Positions 36,113 through 47,867 of a stretch of 64,000 nt of DNA are shown here, one piece after another. The DNA comes from UBA10649 sp963755335. GTDB taxonomy: Bacteria; Actinomycetota; Actinomycetes; S36-B12. The notes beneath the pieces were generated by a model, which saw only the letters and a list, made by a program, of their open reading frames with translations, searched no databases and had not been told where the DNA came from. Position 1 is the first letter of the stretch. Every line of letters starts with the position of its first letter. The position numbers and the translations under genes are program-made. The stretch spans positions 62,001 through 126,000 of the forward strand of contig CAVWJW010000008.1 in the NCBI GenBank assembly GCA_963755335.1, written 5' to 3'.

Positions 36113-36276
36113 ATCTCCCCTGCGCCGAGACGGCCCGGCGTCGTCGACTTCCCGGCGACCCTACCAAGGTCGATGGGCGATTTGAAGGGTTTTGTAGGCG
36201 TTCTGCAGGCGGTAGCCGAGCGGGCGAACCACGGCGATAATCGGACACGCTGGAGGGGATTGACGAGGATCGGGAC

Positions 36277-38577
36277 GTGGACGCCGCCAACTCCGTCGCC
36301 GTGTCGCTGGATGGCCACAGACTGTCGCTGACCAACCTCGACAAGGTCATGTACCCGCAGACGGGCATGACCAAGGGCGACGTCATCGCCTATTACGCTG
36401 AGGTGGCGCCGCACCTGATCGCCCATGCGGCCTGGCGGCCGGCGACACGCAAGCGCTGGGTCGACGGGGTCGGCACCGCGGACTCACCGGGCAAGGCGTT
36501 CTTCCAGAAGAACCTCGAGGCCAAGGCGCCGTCCTGGGTCAAGCGCTTCGGCATCGAGCACTCCCAGGGCATGGTCGACTACCCCATCGTCAATGACGTC
36601 GCGACGCTGGTGTGGCTCTCACAGCTTGCTGCCTTGGAGATCCACGTTCCTCAGTGGCAGTTCGGTCCCCGCGGCGCGCGGCGCCATCCCGACCGGCTCG
36701 TGCTGGACCTTGACCCGGGCGATGGCGTGGGTCTGGGGGAATGCGTCGAGGTCGCATTCCTGGCCCGGTCCCTGTGCCAGGACATCGGGCTGCACCTGCT
36801 CCCCGTCACCAGCGGGAGCAAGGGGATTCACCTGTACGCGGGACTCTCGGGCCGGCGCGATTCAGAGACGGTCTCGCAGCTCGCCCATGACATCGCCCGG
36901 ACCCTGGAGCAGCGCCATCCAAAACTGGTCGTCAGCGACATGAAGAAGGCGCTGCGTCAGGGCCGCGTGCTCATCGACTGGAGCCAGAACAACGCGGCCA
37001 AGACGACCGTGGCGCCGTACTCCCTCCGGGGGCGACCCATGCCGTGGGTGGCCGCGCCGCGAACATGGCAGGAGCTGGCAGCCCCTGGCCTGCAGCACCT
37101 GACTGCCTCCGAGGTGCTCCAGGCCCTCGCCGAGCGACCCGACCCGCTCGCCGGACTCACCCCCGACGATCCCGAGCTCCGCATTCCCGAGTCGGCCGGC
37201 CGCGCTGGCAGCCGCACCTTCGTCATTCATCGGCACGATGCTCGGCGACTGCACTACGACCTGCGCCTGGAACGCGATGGCGTGCTGGCCTCGTGGGCGT
37301 TGCCCAAGGGAGTGCCGACCGACCCCAAGCAGAACCACCTCGCGGTGCGCACCGACGACCATCCGATGGCGTACGGCCAGTTCGAGGGCACTATCCGTCC
37401 TGGCCTGTACGGCGCCGGAGCCGTGGAGATCTGGGATCGGGGGACGCTCGACGTCGAGAAGTGGCGCGAGGGCCGCGAGGTCATCGCCACCCTCCACGGG
37501 TCCGCGGGTATGGGCCTGGGTGGATCGCGCCGGATCGCGTTGATCAAGACCGGCGATGCTGACAATGCGAACTGGCTCATCCATCTCATGGCTCCTGCGG
37601 ACGCATCCGTGCCGGTCCATCGGCGCCCCCAGCCCGTCGAGCCGATGCTCGCCCGAGCCGGCACGCCAGCGGAGGTGGCAGGTGCCGACTGGATGTACGA
37701 GATGAAGTGGGACGGCGTGCGAGTGATCGTCGACGTGGTCGACGGTCAGCCGCGACTGTGGAGCCGTGGAAGCCGGGATATCACCGCGGAGTTTCCCGAC
37801 GTGGCGGCTGCCGCCGGAGCCGCCGTGCATCGCAACATCACCCTGGACGGCGAGATCGTGACCTTCGACGCCCAGGGTCGGCCCAGCTTCGGCGCCCTGC
37901 AGTCGCGACTGGGGGCCTCGGCGAGCGATGCGCCGGCGCGGGCGCGCCAGGTGCCCGCCCACCTCGTCGCCTTCGACGTGGTGGAGATCGACGGTGCCTC
38001 GACGTGTCGACTGCCGTACGCCGAACGGCGAGAGCTTCTGAGCTCCCTTGTGCAGTCGAGCGATCGCGTGCACGTCCCGCCGGCGTTCGACCACGATCTC
38101 CAAGCCGCCCTGCAGGCGAGCGTCGCGCACCATCTCGAAGGTGTGGTGGCGAAGCGCCGCACGTCGCCATACGAGCCGGGCAGGCGGTCGGGTTCGTGGG
38201 TCAAGCTCAAGCATGTCCGCACGCAGGAGGTCGTCGTCGGCGGATGGCGCGAGGGCAACGGCCAACGGCACGGCACCGTCGGCTCGCTGCTCGTCGGAGT
38301 ACCGGACGAACGCGGTCGCCTCGTCTACGTCGGCCGGGTCGGCTCGGGCTTCTCCGACGGGCAGCTGGACCAGTTGCAGCGCGACCTGGCGCGGATGGGG
38401 CGCAAGACCAGCCCGTTCGTCGATGCACCGCCGGTGGACGGAGTGCACTGGGTGAGCCCGACTCGGGTCGGCGAGGTGCGCTTCGCCGAGTGGACGGCCG
38501 ACGGTCAGCTGCGCCATCCGACGTGGCGCGGCTGGCGGCCGGACAAGAAGCCGGCCGAACTGCGGCGAGAGCCCTAG
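36277..38577 (+). CDS. ligD: Multifunctional non-homologous end-joining DNA ligase LigD
   Basis: 766 residues from GTG 36277. Order: polymerase/primase domain first (about 10-290; LDLDPGDGVGL metal site, LPVTSGSKGIHLYA), 3'-phosphoesterase next (about 300-430; FVIHRHDARRLHYDLRLERDG), ATP-dependent ligase last (about 445-760; catalytic Lys477 in YEMKWDGVR, LDGEIVTFD, EGVVAKRRTSPYEPGRRSGSWVKLK). This Pol-PE-Lig order is the mycobacterial one. It fills, trims and seals double-strand breaks held by Ku. The Ku gene is convergent and the two stops share the same CTAG (38574-38577). No terminator separates them. Confidence 0.96.
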   Translation: MDAANSVAVSLDGHRLSLTNLDKVMYPQTGMTKGDVIAYYAEVAPHLIAHAAWRPATRKRWVDGVGTADSPGKAFFQKNLEAKAPSWVKRFGIEHSQGMVDYPIVNDVATLVWLSQLAALEIHVPQWQFGPRGARRHPDRLVLDLDPGDGVGLGECVEVAFLARSLCQDIGLHLLPVTSGSKGIHLYAGLSGRRDSETVSQLAHDIARTLEQRHPKLVVSDMKKALRQGRVLIDWSQNNAAKTTVAPYSLRGRPMPWVAAPRTWQELAAPGLQHLTASEVLQALAERPDPLAGLTPDDPELRIPESAGRAGSRTFVIHRHDARRLHYDLRLERDGVLASWALPKGVPTDPKQNHLAVRTDDHPMAYGQFEGTIRPGLYGAGAVEIWDRGTLDVEKWREGREVIATLHGSAGMGLGGSRRIALIKTGDADNANWLIHLMAPADASVPVHRRPQPVEPMLARAGTPAEVAGADWMYEMKWDGVRVIVDVVDGQPRLWSRGSRDITAEFPDVAAAAGAAVHRNITLDGEIVTFDAQGRPSFGALQSRLGASASDAPARARQVPAHLVAFDVVEIDGASTCRLPYAERRELLSSLVQSSDRVHVPPAFDHDLQAALQASVAHHLEGVVAKRRTSPYEPGRRSGSWVKLKHVRTQEVVVGGWREGNGQRHGTVGSLLVGVPDERGRLVYVGRVGSGFSDGQLDQLQRDLARMGRKTSPFVDAPPVDGVHWVSPTRVGEVRFAEWTADGQLRHPTWRGWRPDKKPAELRREP

Positions 38578-39482
38578 CCAGCCTTGGCGCGCTTGCTGGT
38601 GGTGCCCTTGGCGGGAGTCTCCTTGGCGGTGGCCACCTTCGCCGCCGTCCGCTTGGCGGGGGCGCGCTTCGCCGCCCGGGCGGCGGGTGCTGCGGTGCCT
38701 CCCGCCCGCTCGACGCTGCGCCGCAGGGCCTCCATGAGGTCGATCACCTCGCCGCCGGCGTCCGGGGCCGCAGCGTCGGCGAACAGTGTCGACGTGTCGA
38801 CATCGTCACCGCGCTCGAGCTTCGCCTCGATGAGCGAGCGCAGCTGCACCTGGTACTCGTCGGTGAACTTGCTCGCGTCGAACTCGCTGCTGAGCGACTC
38901 GACGAGCTGCGCCGACATCGCGAGTTCCTGAGATGAGATCCGGACGTCGCCGTCAGGAACGTCGAAGTCGACCGTGCGCACCTCGTCGTCCCACAGGAGT
39001 GTCTGCAGCAGGAGGACCTCGCCGTACACGCGCATCGCCGCCAGGCGGGACTTCTGCCGCAGCGAGAATCGCACGATGGCCGTGCGCTCCGTCTGCGCGA
39101 GCGCCTGGCGCAGCAGCACGTAGGCCTTGGGGAATTTCGAGTCAGGCTCGAGGTAGTAGCTGCGATCGAGGCGGATCGGATCGATCGCGCTGCTCGGCAC
39201 GAACTCGACCACCTCGATCTCGCGGCTCTTCTCGACCGGCAGGGAGGCAAGATCCTCGGCGGTGAGGACCACCATGCGACCGCCGTCCTCGAACGCCTTG
39301 TCGATGTGCGCGTACTCGACGGTCTCGCCGCACTTCTCGCACTTGCGCTGGTACCGGATCCGCCCGGCGTCCTTGTCATGCACCTGGTGGAGGCCGAGGT
39401 CGTGCTCCTCCGTCGCGCCGTACACCCGCACGGGGACGTTCACCAGCCCGAACGTGACAGCGCCCTTCCAGATCGGTCGCAT
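38574..39482 (-). CDS. ku: Ku protein (DNA end-binding, NHEJ)
   Basis: 302 residues; ATG 39482 with GGAAGGAG upstream. The bacterial Ku core is clear: MRPIWKGAVTFGLVNVPVRVYGATEEHDL at the start, the zinc-ribbon-derived CEKCGETVEY, YYLEPDSKFPKAYVLLRQAL, FSLRQKSRLAAMRVYGEVLLLQTLLWDDEVR. After about residue 255 the tail is a string of Ala/Lys/Pro repeats (KRAPAKRTAAKVATAKE), the extended basic tail seen in several actinobacterial Ku proteins and able to contact DNA. It homodimerises on DNA ends and recruits LigD, encoded convergently. Confidence 0.96.
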   Translation of the reverse strand: MRPIWKGAVTFGLVNVPVRVYGATEEHDLGLHQVHDKDAGRIRYQRKCEKCGETVEYAHIDKAFEDGGRMVVLTAEDLASLPVEKSREIEVVEFVPSSAIDPIRLDRSYYLEPDSKFPKAYVLLRQALAQTERTAIVRFSLRQKSRLAAMRVYGEVLLLQTLLWDDEVRTVDFDVPDGDVRISSQELAMSAQLVESLSSEFDASKFTDEYQVQLRSLIEAKLERGDDVDTSTLFADAAAPDAGGEVIDLMEALRRSVERAGGTAAPAARAAKRAPAKRTAAKVATAKETPAKGTTSKRAKAG

Positions 39483-39621
39483 GACGTCTCCTTCCGCCGG
39501 GCCCCCGTTGGCGCACCCTGCTCGAGACCGGGCACGAAGGCGTCAAGTCTAGGACGACGCCACACGAAGGCCAAGGCCTCGGAATCCTTCCCATTTGGCT
39601 GGCAACCCACGACAATGCGCC

Positions 39622-40050
39622 ATGCCCTTCGCCGACATCAACTGGCTGGCCGTGGCCGTGGCCTGTGTCGTGTCCTTCGTCATCGGATTCCTGTGGTTCA
39701 GCCCAAAGACGTTCTTCCCGGTGTGGTGGAGGGCGATGGGGCGCTCGTCGGACGAGATGCCCATGGGTGGCCTGCCGATCGGCGTCGTGTTCGCGCTCAC
39801 GATCGTCGGCATCGTCGTACAGGCGGTGGTGCTGGCGGCGATCATCGAACTGCTGCGTGCCAGCGGTCAGGACGTGGGCTGGGCGGCGGGGGCAGCCACC
39901 GGCGCGTTGATGGGCGTGGGCTTTGCCGCGGCTTCCTCGTTGAGCCACCGACTGTTCGGCGGCTATTCGCTCAAGGTGTGGATCCTCGAGGTGGGTCAGG
40001 ACATCGTTTGCCTGACAGCGATGGGACTGGTCCTCGGCGCCTTCGGCTGA
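39622..40050 (+). CDS. DUF1761 membrane protein
   Basis: 142 residues from ATG 39622 (TTG 39595 is in frame). Four hydrophobic helices. The family hallmark FLWFSPKTFFPVWWRAMG follows the first helix; AAGAATGALMGVGFAAASSLSHRLFGGYSLKVW and a final helix complete the domain. Function unknown in the family. Divergent from ku, sharing a 139-base gap. Confidence 0.85.
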   Translation: MPFADINWLAVAVACVVSFVIGFLWFSPKTFFPVWWRAMGRSSDEMPMGGLPIGVVFALTIVGIVVQAVVLAAIIELLRASGQDVGWAAGAATGALMGVGFAAASSLSHRLFGGYSLKVWILEVGQDIVCLTAMGLVLGAFG

Positions 40051-40056
40051 CCCGGG

Positions 40057-40542
40057 TCAATAGCGTCGGGCGGGCGGGTGCGAGGGAGCCGCGTACTCCA
40101 GGTCCATCGTGTCGGTCTGGTCGCCCCACCTAAGACTCAGTCGCCAGCAGCCCGGCTCGGGCAGGTCGAGCACGCCTGGGCCCGGTCCATCCGCACGCTC
40201 CCGGTGCACGACGTCGCCGGTGCCGTTCAGCCGTGCGTCGATGCTGAGCGGCGCTGGGCCGTTCAACGCGACCCGGGGCACGAACAGCACCTTGTTCACG
40301 GGCTCGGCGCTCGTTGACGCGACGAGTGACCCTGCGAAGTAGATGGCCGCGATCTGACCCTCGCTTCCGATGACGTGCGGGACGCGAGCGCCTTGGCTGA
40401 AGCCCGTCGACGCCCAGGCGGGCAGCTCGCCGCTCTCCACGATGCTGTGACAGTCGGACGAGGTCGCCTGGGAGGAACAGCCAGTACTGGAGAGCGCCGT
40501 CAACGAGAACGCGGCGGCGGCGAGGACGCGACGAGCACCCAT
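40057..40542 (-). CDS. Putative lipoprotein, unknown function
   Basis: 161 residues. The N-terminus MGARRVLAAAAFSLTALSSTGC is a lipoprotein signal with lipobox SSTGC; after processing, Cys22 would be acylated and anchor the protein to the outside of the membrane. The mature part has SDCHSIVESGELPAWASTGF, beta-strand-like segments, and GCWRLSLRWGDQTDTMDLEYA near the end, resembling a small immunoglobulin-like fold. No family name can be given. Convergent with the DUF1761 gene, 6 bases apart. Confidence 0.75.
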   Translation of the reverse strand: MGARRVLAAAAFSLTALSSTGCSSQATSSDCHSIVESGELPAWASTGFSQGARVPHVIGSEGQIAAIYFAGSLVASTSAEPVNKVLFVPRVALNGPAPLSIDARLNGTGDVVHRERADGPGPGVLDLPEPGCWRLSLRWGDQTDTMDLEYAAPSHPPARRY

Positions 40543-40633
40543 TCGCTCAGGCTATTCGCTTCGACCCCTTCATCGGCAACGAGTTTGGAGGTACGGTCGT
40601 GCGCAGGCAGACGAGCAGCGAGAAGGGGAGCCC

Positions 40634-41344
40634 GTGTCGACGACCCTCATCACCAGGACGCTCGGCGCCCTCGCGTCACTCGGCCTGCTGGCTGCGGGTC
40701 TCGTCCTTCCCGGGGCACCCGCCCAAGCCGTTAGTGCAGCACCGGCACCGATGGCGAAGGTGAAGTGCGTCAACGTGAAATCGGGCTTCGCCCGATACTC
40801 GAGTACGGGTACGTGCAAGAAGAGCGAGCGCAAGGACAAGAAGCCGTGCGCGAAGGGTGGCTCCTGTGTCGTCGGCGACGTCGGCCCTGGACGCGGCAAG
40901 GTCTACTACGCCGCGCGCACCAAGCAGCCATGGGGCCGCTACCTGGAAGTCGCGCCGGCGTCGTGGAACGGCGTGACCGGTGACGTCAACGTGAACTGGT
41001 GCACGAACGTCGTCGATTCCGTTCCCGGCACGCAGGCGACGGCGATCGGGACAGGCAAGGCGAACACCGCAGCCATGCTGACGGTGTGCACGGCCGACGC
41101 CGCCGTGACCGTCACGGCGTATCGGGGCGGAGGGCGGAGCGACTGGTTCCTGCCCTCACGGGACGAACTGCGTGCCCTGTTCCTGCGCCAGCGGATCGTC
41201 GGCGGATTCCAACTGCACGGCTACTGGAGTTCGTCCGAGGCCTCGCCGAGCCAATCCTGGGTCCAGGACTTCTACGCCGACTACACGCCCGCCCCATCGG
41301 ACAAGGGCTTCGCCAACTTCGTGCGGCCGATCCGCGCGTTCTAG
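40634..41344 (+). CDS. Secreted DUF1566 (Lcl-like) domain protein
   Basis: 236 residues; GTG 40634 follows AAGGGGAG. The signal peptide is TRTLGALASLGLLAAGLVLPGAPAQA. The mature N-terminus has four Cys in a Lys/Ser-rich stretch, which may form disulfides. The C-terminal domain has GGRSDWFLPSRDELRALF, GYWSSSEASPSQSWVQDF and FVRPIRAF, the DUF1566/Lcl C-terminal lectin-like pattern found in surface proteins. Probably an exported adhesion or binding protein. It lies 41 bases before katG on the same strand, but their functions seem unrelated. Confidence 0.8.
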   Translation: MSTTLITRTLGALASLGLLAAGLVLPGAPAQAVSAAPAPMAKVKCVNVKSGFARYSSTGTCKKSERKDKKPCAKGGSCVVGDVGPGRGKVYYAARTKQPWGRYLEVAPASWNGVTGDVNVNWCTNVVDSVPGTQATAIGTGKANTAAMLTVCTADAAVTVTAYRGGGRSDWFLPSRDELRALFLRQRIVGGFQLHGYWSSSEASPSQSWVQDFYADYTPAPSDKGFANFVRPIRAF

Positions 41345-41385
41345 GCCGACAGCCCGATACGTGCTGCAACTACGGGAGACATGAC

Positions 41386-43558
<2,173 letters not shown>

Positions 43559-43681
43559 GCCCTCGACCCCCTTCGCGTCATCGCGTCGGGATGAAAGTGG
43601 TCCGAACGGCCGTATCCTTCTTGGATTGGGCGGTTGGCGTCCGTCACCGCCCAGTGAAGGGTCACGATCATCAGCTACCCA

Positions 43682-44671
43682 GTGAGCACGGCGACAGCAC
43701 CTCCTGCGAGCGCCGTGGCGCTGGCACCGACGACCCACGCACCGAACGGCATCGAGCGAATCATCCTCGGCGTCTTCGTGGGCGTTCCCCTTCTGGCGCT
43801 GGTCGTGGGCGCCCCCATCGCCTTCGCCTTCGGTTGGGTCAGCATTCTCGACCTGGCGATGCTTGCCGTCATCTATGCGGTCGGCGTGCACGGGATCACG
43901 ATCGGCTATCACCGGCTGTTCACCCATGAGGCGTTCACCGCTGGCCGAACGATGCGATCGGTGCTCGCGCTGGCCGGCAGCCTCGCCGTCGAAGGACGGG
44001 TGGTCGACTGGGTCGCCGACCACCGCAAGCATCACCAGTACTCAGACGTCGCTGGGGATCCGCACTCACCCTGGGAGTACGGATCCGGGACGCGTGGACT
44101 GACCCGCGGGTTCATCCATGCGCATGTGGGCTGGCTGTTCACTTATTCGGGGACGGACACCAAGAAGTACGCACCCGACCTGCTCGCGGACCGCTCCATC
44201 GACCGCATCTCGAAGCTGTGGCCGCTCATCGCGATCATCAGCATGGTCATCCCGACGGCCATCGCCTTCGCCGTCGATGGCTGGGTGGGTGCCGTGCGTG
44301 CGATCTTCTGGGTCACCCTCGTGCGCGTCGCCCTCGTCCACCACATGACGTGGTCGATCAACTCCGTGTGCCATGTCTGGGGCAAGCGTCCGTTCACGAC
44401 GCGCGACCGCAGCACGAACGTCGCCTGGCTTGCGCCGATCTCGGGCGGGGAGGCATGGCACAACTACCACCACGCGGATCCGACGAGTGCGCGTCACGGC
44501 GTGCTGCGGTGGCAGCTCGACACGTCGGCGATCGTGATCCGCCTGATGGAACGGGTCGGTCTGGTCTCCGCAGTCAAGTGGCCGTCGGCCGAACGCATCG
44601 CCCGCAAGCGTGCCAGTGACGCGTCAACGCCTCAGGCCGGCGAGGCCACCAGCACTGGGATCACGCGCTGA
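43682..44671 (+). CDS. Acyl-CoA/fatty acid delta-9 desaturase
   Basis: 329 residues from GTG 43682. The three His boxes of membrane di-iron desaturases are present in order: GYHRLFTH, DHRKHHQYSD and EAWHNYHHADP, separated by paired membrane helices; HVGWLF and the NSVCHVWG segment are typical of stearoyl-CoA desaturases. It introduces a cis double bond into membrane acyl chains using O2 and electrons from ferredoxin or a reductase, which is not encoded nearby. Its 3' end overlaps the convergent Ddn-like gene by 40 bases. Confidence 0.92.
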   Translation: MSTATAPPASAVALAPTTHAPNGIERIILGVFVGVPLLALVVGAPIAFAFGWVSILDLAMLAVIYAVGVHGITIGYHRLFTHEAFTAGRTMRSVLALAGSLAVEGRVVDWVADHRKHHQYSDVAGDPHSPWEYGSGTRGLTRGFIHAHVGWLFTYSGTDTKKYAPDLLADRSIDRISKLWPLIAIISMVIPTAIAFAVDGWVGAVRAIFWVTLVRVALVHHMTWSINSVCHVWGKRPFTTRDRSTNVAWLAPISGGEAWHNYHHADPTSARHGVLRWQLDTSAIVIRLMERVGLVSAVKWPSAERIARKRASDASTPQAGEATSTGITR

Positions 44672-45072
44672 GTCTTGCGCGCGTACTCCGCATAGGTCGG
44701 GAAGACAGCGACGGCCCGATCCCACCACTCAGCTCGTTCGGCGCCGTCGACCTCTCGCACTGCATAGTCGAGCGGTGTTGGCCCGTCCTGGATCATCACG
44801 TGCGGATCGGCGACGAGGTTGGCATACCAGCCGGGGTGCTCGGGATGGCCGCCCTTGCTGGCGACGAGGGCGTACTCGCCGTCGTGCTCGACGCGCATGA
44901 GCCCGATCTTGCGCACCTTCCCGGACTTCGCGCCCCTCATCGTCACGATGACGATGGGGATGCCGGTGTCGCGAAGGGTGTTGGCCCGCGAGCCGCCGGA
45001 CGCCTCGTACTCGGCCACCTGATCAGCGACCCAGGCCGACGTGCTCGGCTCGTACGCGCCGGTGATGGGCAT
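44632..45072 (-). CDS. Deazaflavin (F420)-dependent nitroreductase (Ddn) family protein
   Basis: 146 residues from ATG 45072. The split-barrel Ddn fold is recognisable by VIVTMRGAKSGKVRKIGLMRVEHDGEYALVASKGGHPEHPGWYANLVADPHVMIQDG, where the GxxSGxxR and GGxxxxPxW segments bind coenzyme F420. Members reduce quinones, enones or nitro compounds with F420H2. The gene implies F420 biosynthesis elsewhere in the genome; the decayed NADPH-F420 reductase-like gene at 10.7-11.1 kb is the other F420-related item here. The longer open frame to 45228 lacks family character. Confidence 0.9.
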   Translation of the reverse strand: MPITGAYEPSTSAWVADQVAEYEASGGSRANTLRDTGIPIVIVTMRGAKSGKVRKIGLMRVEHDGEYALVASKGGHPEHPGWYANLVADPHVMIQDGPTPLDYAVREVDGAERAEWWDRAVAVFPTYAEYARKTQRVIPVLVASPA

Positions 45073-45148
45073 GGCGATCTCCTCGGGTGTCGGAGGGCCC
45101 ACGGTATACGTTGTCGGCCGTCCGGTGGTCGAGCGTTGGAGGTCCCTC

Positions 45149-45811
45149 GTGGGTGCCGCATCCTCGCGCGCGGGCGCCGTCATCACGCGTGTCGTTCTCG
45201 TCCTCGGCGTGCTGTTCGGGCTGGCCACGCTGGCCGGCAGCCTCTACTACGCCGTCGGCATGGACTCCGATTCGGAGCGACTGTTCCGGCTGGCACAGAT
45301 CTCATGCTTCACCACGGAGGGTGCCGAGTCGGTCGAGCGATGCGCGCCGCTCACCCGGGCCACTGCTGACGGGCAGGCTCTCACCTTCGTCAGCGTGATC
45401 GGCATCGTCTCCTGGGTCGTCGTGCTGGGCGTTGCGTCGCTGAGTCTCTGGCTTCTCGTCAGCCGTCTGAGGACGGCGAATCGCGCGAAGCCAATGACTT
45501 CCCCGTTGGGCCGCGTGGGTGTTCCTGCCCTCGTCCGTCTGGCTGCTCGTGAGCCTTCTCGACAAGCTGTGGGACGAGGAGTACGCCGAGGGGGTCAGCG
45601 ATCCGGCGACCGGTGTGCTGAGCCAGTACTTCCCGGCGTTCATCGGGCAGACGTCGGCCCGCGTGTGGTTCGGCAGCACCGATGCGCTCTACTGCAGCGA
45701 CGGGTCGACTGCTGGGTCAGGCCTTCGTGCTGTGGGCTCGTCGCACTCCTCGTACTGTCCGCGATCCACGCCGGGACCTCGTCGGCGTCCATCGGCGCAG
45801 ACCAGACGTAG
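45149..45811 (+). CDS. Four-helix membrane protein, unknown, with three frame breaks
   Basis: GTG 45149 with GGAGG six bases upstream. Helices: RVVLVLGVLFGLATLAGSLYYAVG, then a soluble loop with two Cys (QISCFTTEGAESVERCAPLTR), VIGIVSWVVVLGVASLSLWLLVSRL, a +1 break near 45509, AAWVFLPSSVWLLVSLLDKLWDEEY and a loop with ARVWFGSTDALYCSDGS. A +1 break at about 45707, GQAFVLW, and a +1 break near 45736 lead to LVALLVLSAIHAGTSSA and the stop at 45811. Three one-base insertions restore one frame of about 219 residues. No family recognised. Its end runs into the convergent GGDEF-EAL gene. Confidence 0.5.
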   Translation: MGAASSRAGAVITRVVLVLGVLFGLATLAGSLYYAVGMDSDSERLFRLAQISCFTTEGAESVERCAPLTRATADGQALTFVSVIGIVSWVVVLGVASLSLWLLVSRLRTANRAKPMTSPLGRVGVPALVRLAAREPSRQAVGRGVRRGGQRSGDRCAEPVLPGVHRADVGPRVVRQHRCALLQRRVDCWVRPSCCGLVALLVLSAIHAGTSSASIGADQT

Positions 45812-47776
45812 CCCTGCGCGAGCCCAGCGCCCAGCTGCCGGAGGATCTGCATCTGCCTGAAGGTCTCGACCCCTTCGGCCACCACCTCGAGGTCGAGGGC
45901 GCGGGCCATGCTGATGATGGCATCGACGAGCGCCGCCGCCGATGCATCGGAGTCCCGCAGGCCCTGCACGAACGAGCGGTCGATCTTGATCGTGCTCACC
46001 GGAAGCCGCTTGAGGTACGACAGCGACGAGTAGCCGGTGCCGAAGTCGTCGATGGCCAGGCGAGATGCCGAGGTCCCTGATCGCGGTGAGGACGTCGATG
46101 GTCGGGCCGATCTCGTCCATCACGACCGACTCCGTGATCTCCAGGCGAACCGCCGAAGGCGGCAGCCCGACGCTGGCCAGCGCATCGGCCAGCATCGGCA
46201 GGAGGTGGCTGGCGCGCAGCTGCCGGGCCGACAGGTTCACTGCTATCCACAGGTCCGTCCGCGCCGGGCAGCGTGGCTCGCCAGCGCGCAGTGTCGGCGA
46301 GCGCGCGCTCGAGCACCCAGGCGCCGAGCGGGACGATGAGCCCGGTCTCCTCGGCCACGGCGATGAACTGGTCGGGCGACAGCAGCCCGAGCTGGGGATG
46401 CCGCCATCGCACCAGCGCCTCGAAGCCCACGGTCAGCTGCGTGTCCATGTCGATCACCGGCTGGTAGTAGACCCGCAGCTCGCCCTGATCGAGCGCCCGG
46501 CGCAGGCCGGACTCGGCCTCGAGTCGCGCCGCCGCCTCCTCGTGCATGCCCTGGTCGAAGACCACCGCCTGATTCCGGCCTGCCGACTTGGCCCGGTACA
46601 TCGCCGCGTCGGCATCGCGCACGAGGGTGTCGGCGTCGGTGGAGTCGCCGGCGACGGCGATGCCGATGCTGGCCGTGATGGTGACGGCGCGTCCCTCGTA
46701 GTCGAAGGGATCGGCGAGCGCGTTCATCGCCCGGTCGACGAGGGCACTCACCTCGTCCTCGGGAACGTCCTCGCACACGATGACGAACTCATCACCGCCG
46801 AACCTGGCAAGGGTGTCGCCCGGGCGCACGATCTGGCGCAGCCGCCGCGAGAGCTCCACCAGGATCCGGTCGCCCGCTGCGTGGCCGAGGCTGTCGTTGA
46901 CGACCTTGAACAGGTCGACGTCCAGGAACAGGACGGTGACCCGCCCTTCCATGGCGCAGTCCCCGGGCGATCGCCTGGGCGATCCGGTCGGCGAGCAGGG
47001 CGCGATTGGGCAGGCCTGTCAGGGGATCGTGCAGCGCCTGTCGCTCGTTCTCGCGTGACATCTCCGCCGCTCGCTGGACGGCGAGCAGCGGAAGCAGCAG
47101 CAGCGGGAGCAGCACCCACGCGTGAGTTCCCGGCGAGCAGCACGACCGCGATGATCGGAGACAGGGCGAGGACCGCCGCTACGGACACGGTGTAGAACCA
47201 GAACTCGTCGCTGAACGACTCCCACCAGGTCTGTCCCCGCGGGTGGGCGATGCCGGCGACGAGTCCGAGGTTGACGACGTGGTAGACCGCCCACGAGAGC
47301 AGGACCCATGGCATGTCCGCCACGGTCAGCCCGTCCATCGGGGCGAAGGGGCTGGGCGTGGCGCCGGCCGCCAGCAGCACGAGCCAGGCCGCCGTCACGC
47401 TCACCGAGTACTGGCCGACGTTGAACAGCACCTTCCACAGCGGCTTGCGCTGCAGCAACTCGGAGAGGATCGCCGAGCCGGTCATGAGCACGAGCGCGGG
47501 CCCGAGGCCCCAGACGTACATGGCCGCGAAGACGAAGGCAAGCGAGATGGAGACCGGATTCCCCTCGAGCCGACTCATCACGACCGGTCGGAGCTCGCTC
47601 AGGACGATGATCGCCACGATCATGGCGAAGGGGGCGCCCATGGCCGTGAGGGAGTTCGAGTCCTGCGCCACGACCGAGGTGAGGACAAGAGCCCAACCGA
47701 CCCACGTGCTGAACTGCCACGTGATCGCGAACATGCTCGGTCGCCACAGCGACGGCCGTGCGTGAGCGTCCCCCAT
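45640..47776 (-). CDS. Membrane GGDEF-EAL c-di-GMP protein with four frameshifts
   Basis: ATG 47776 (GGAAG upstream). Eight or so membrane helices (FSTWVGWALVLTSVVAQD to SVAAVLALSPIIAVVLLAGN) form a MASE-like sensor. The frames then change at about 47124, 46953, 46256 and 46061, each net +1. Joined, they read AWVLLPLLLLPLLAVQRAAEMSRENERQALHDPLTGLPNRALLADRI, VTVLFLDVDLFKVVNDSLGH, LARFGGDEFVIV, VGFEALVRWRHPQLG, WIAVNLSARQL, RLEITESVVMDE, LAIDDFGTGYSSLSYLKRLPVSTIKIDRSFV and VAEGVETF. Both GGDEF and EAL sites look complete. About 710 residues. The exact C-terminus is uncertain. Confidence 0.8.
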
Positions 47777-47867
47777 GAAGTCTTCCTTTCGGCCCTTGTG
47801 AGTATCGGCCCATTCCCGGCAAAGTGGACGCATGACACGACGTGTAGGTCGCTGAAGGGACGAGGAC

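Noticed and set aside
36862..38517. Minus-strand frame of 551 codons opposite ligD
   Set aside because: Shadow; ligD has intact polymerase, phosphoesterase and ligase motifs.
43560..43681. Terminator or riboswitch between katG and the desaturase gene
   Set aside because: Only a weak seven-base GGGCGGT/ACCGCCC pairing is visible; not enough to support a call.
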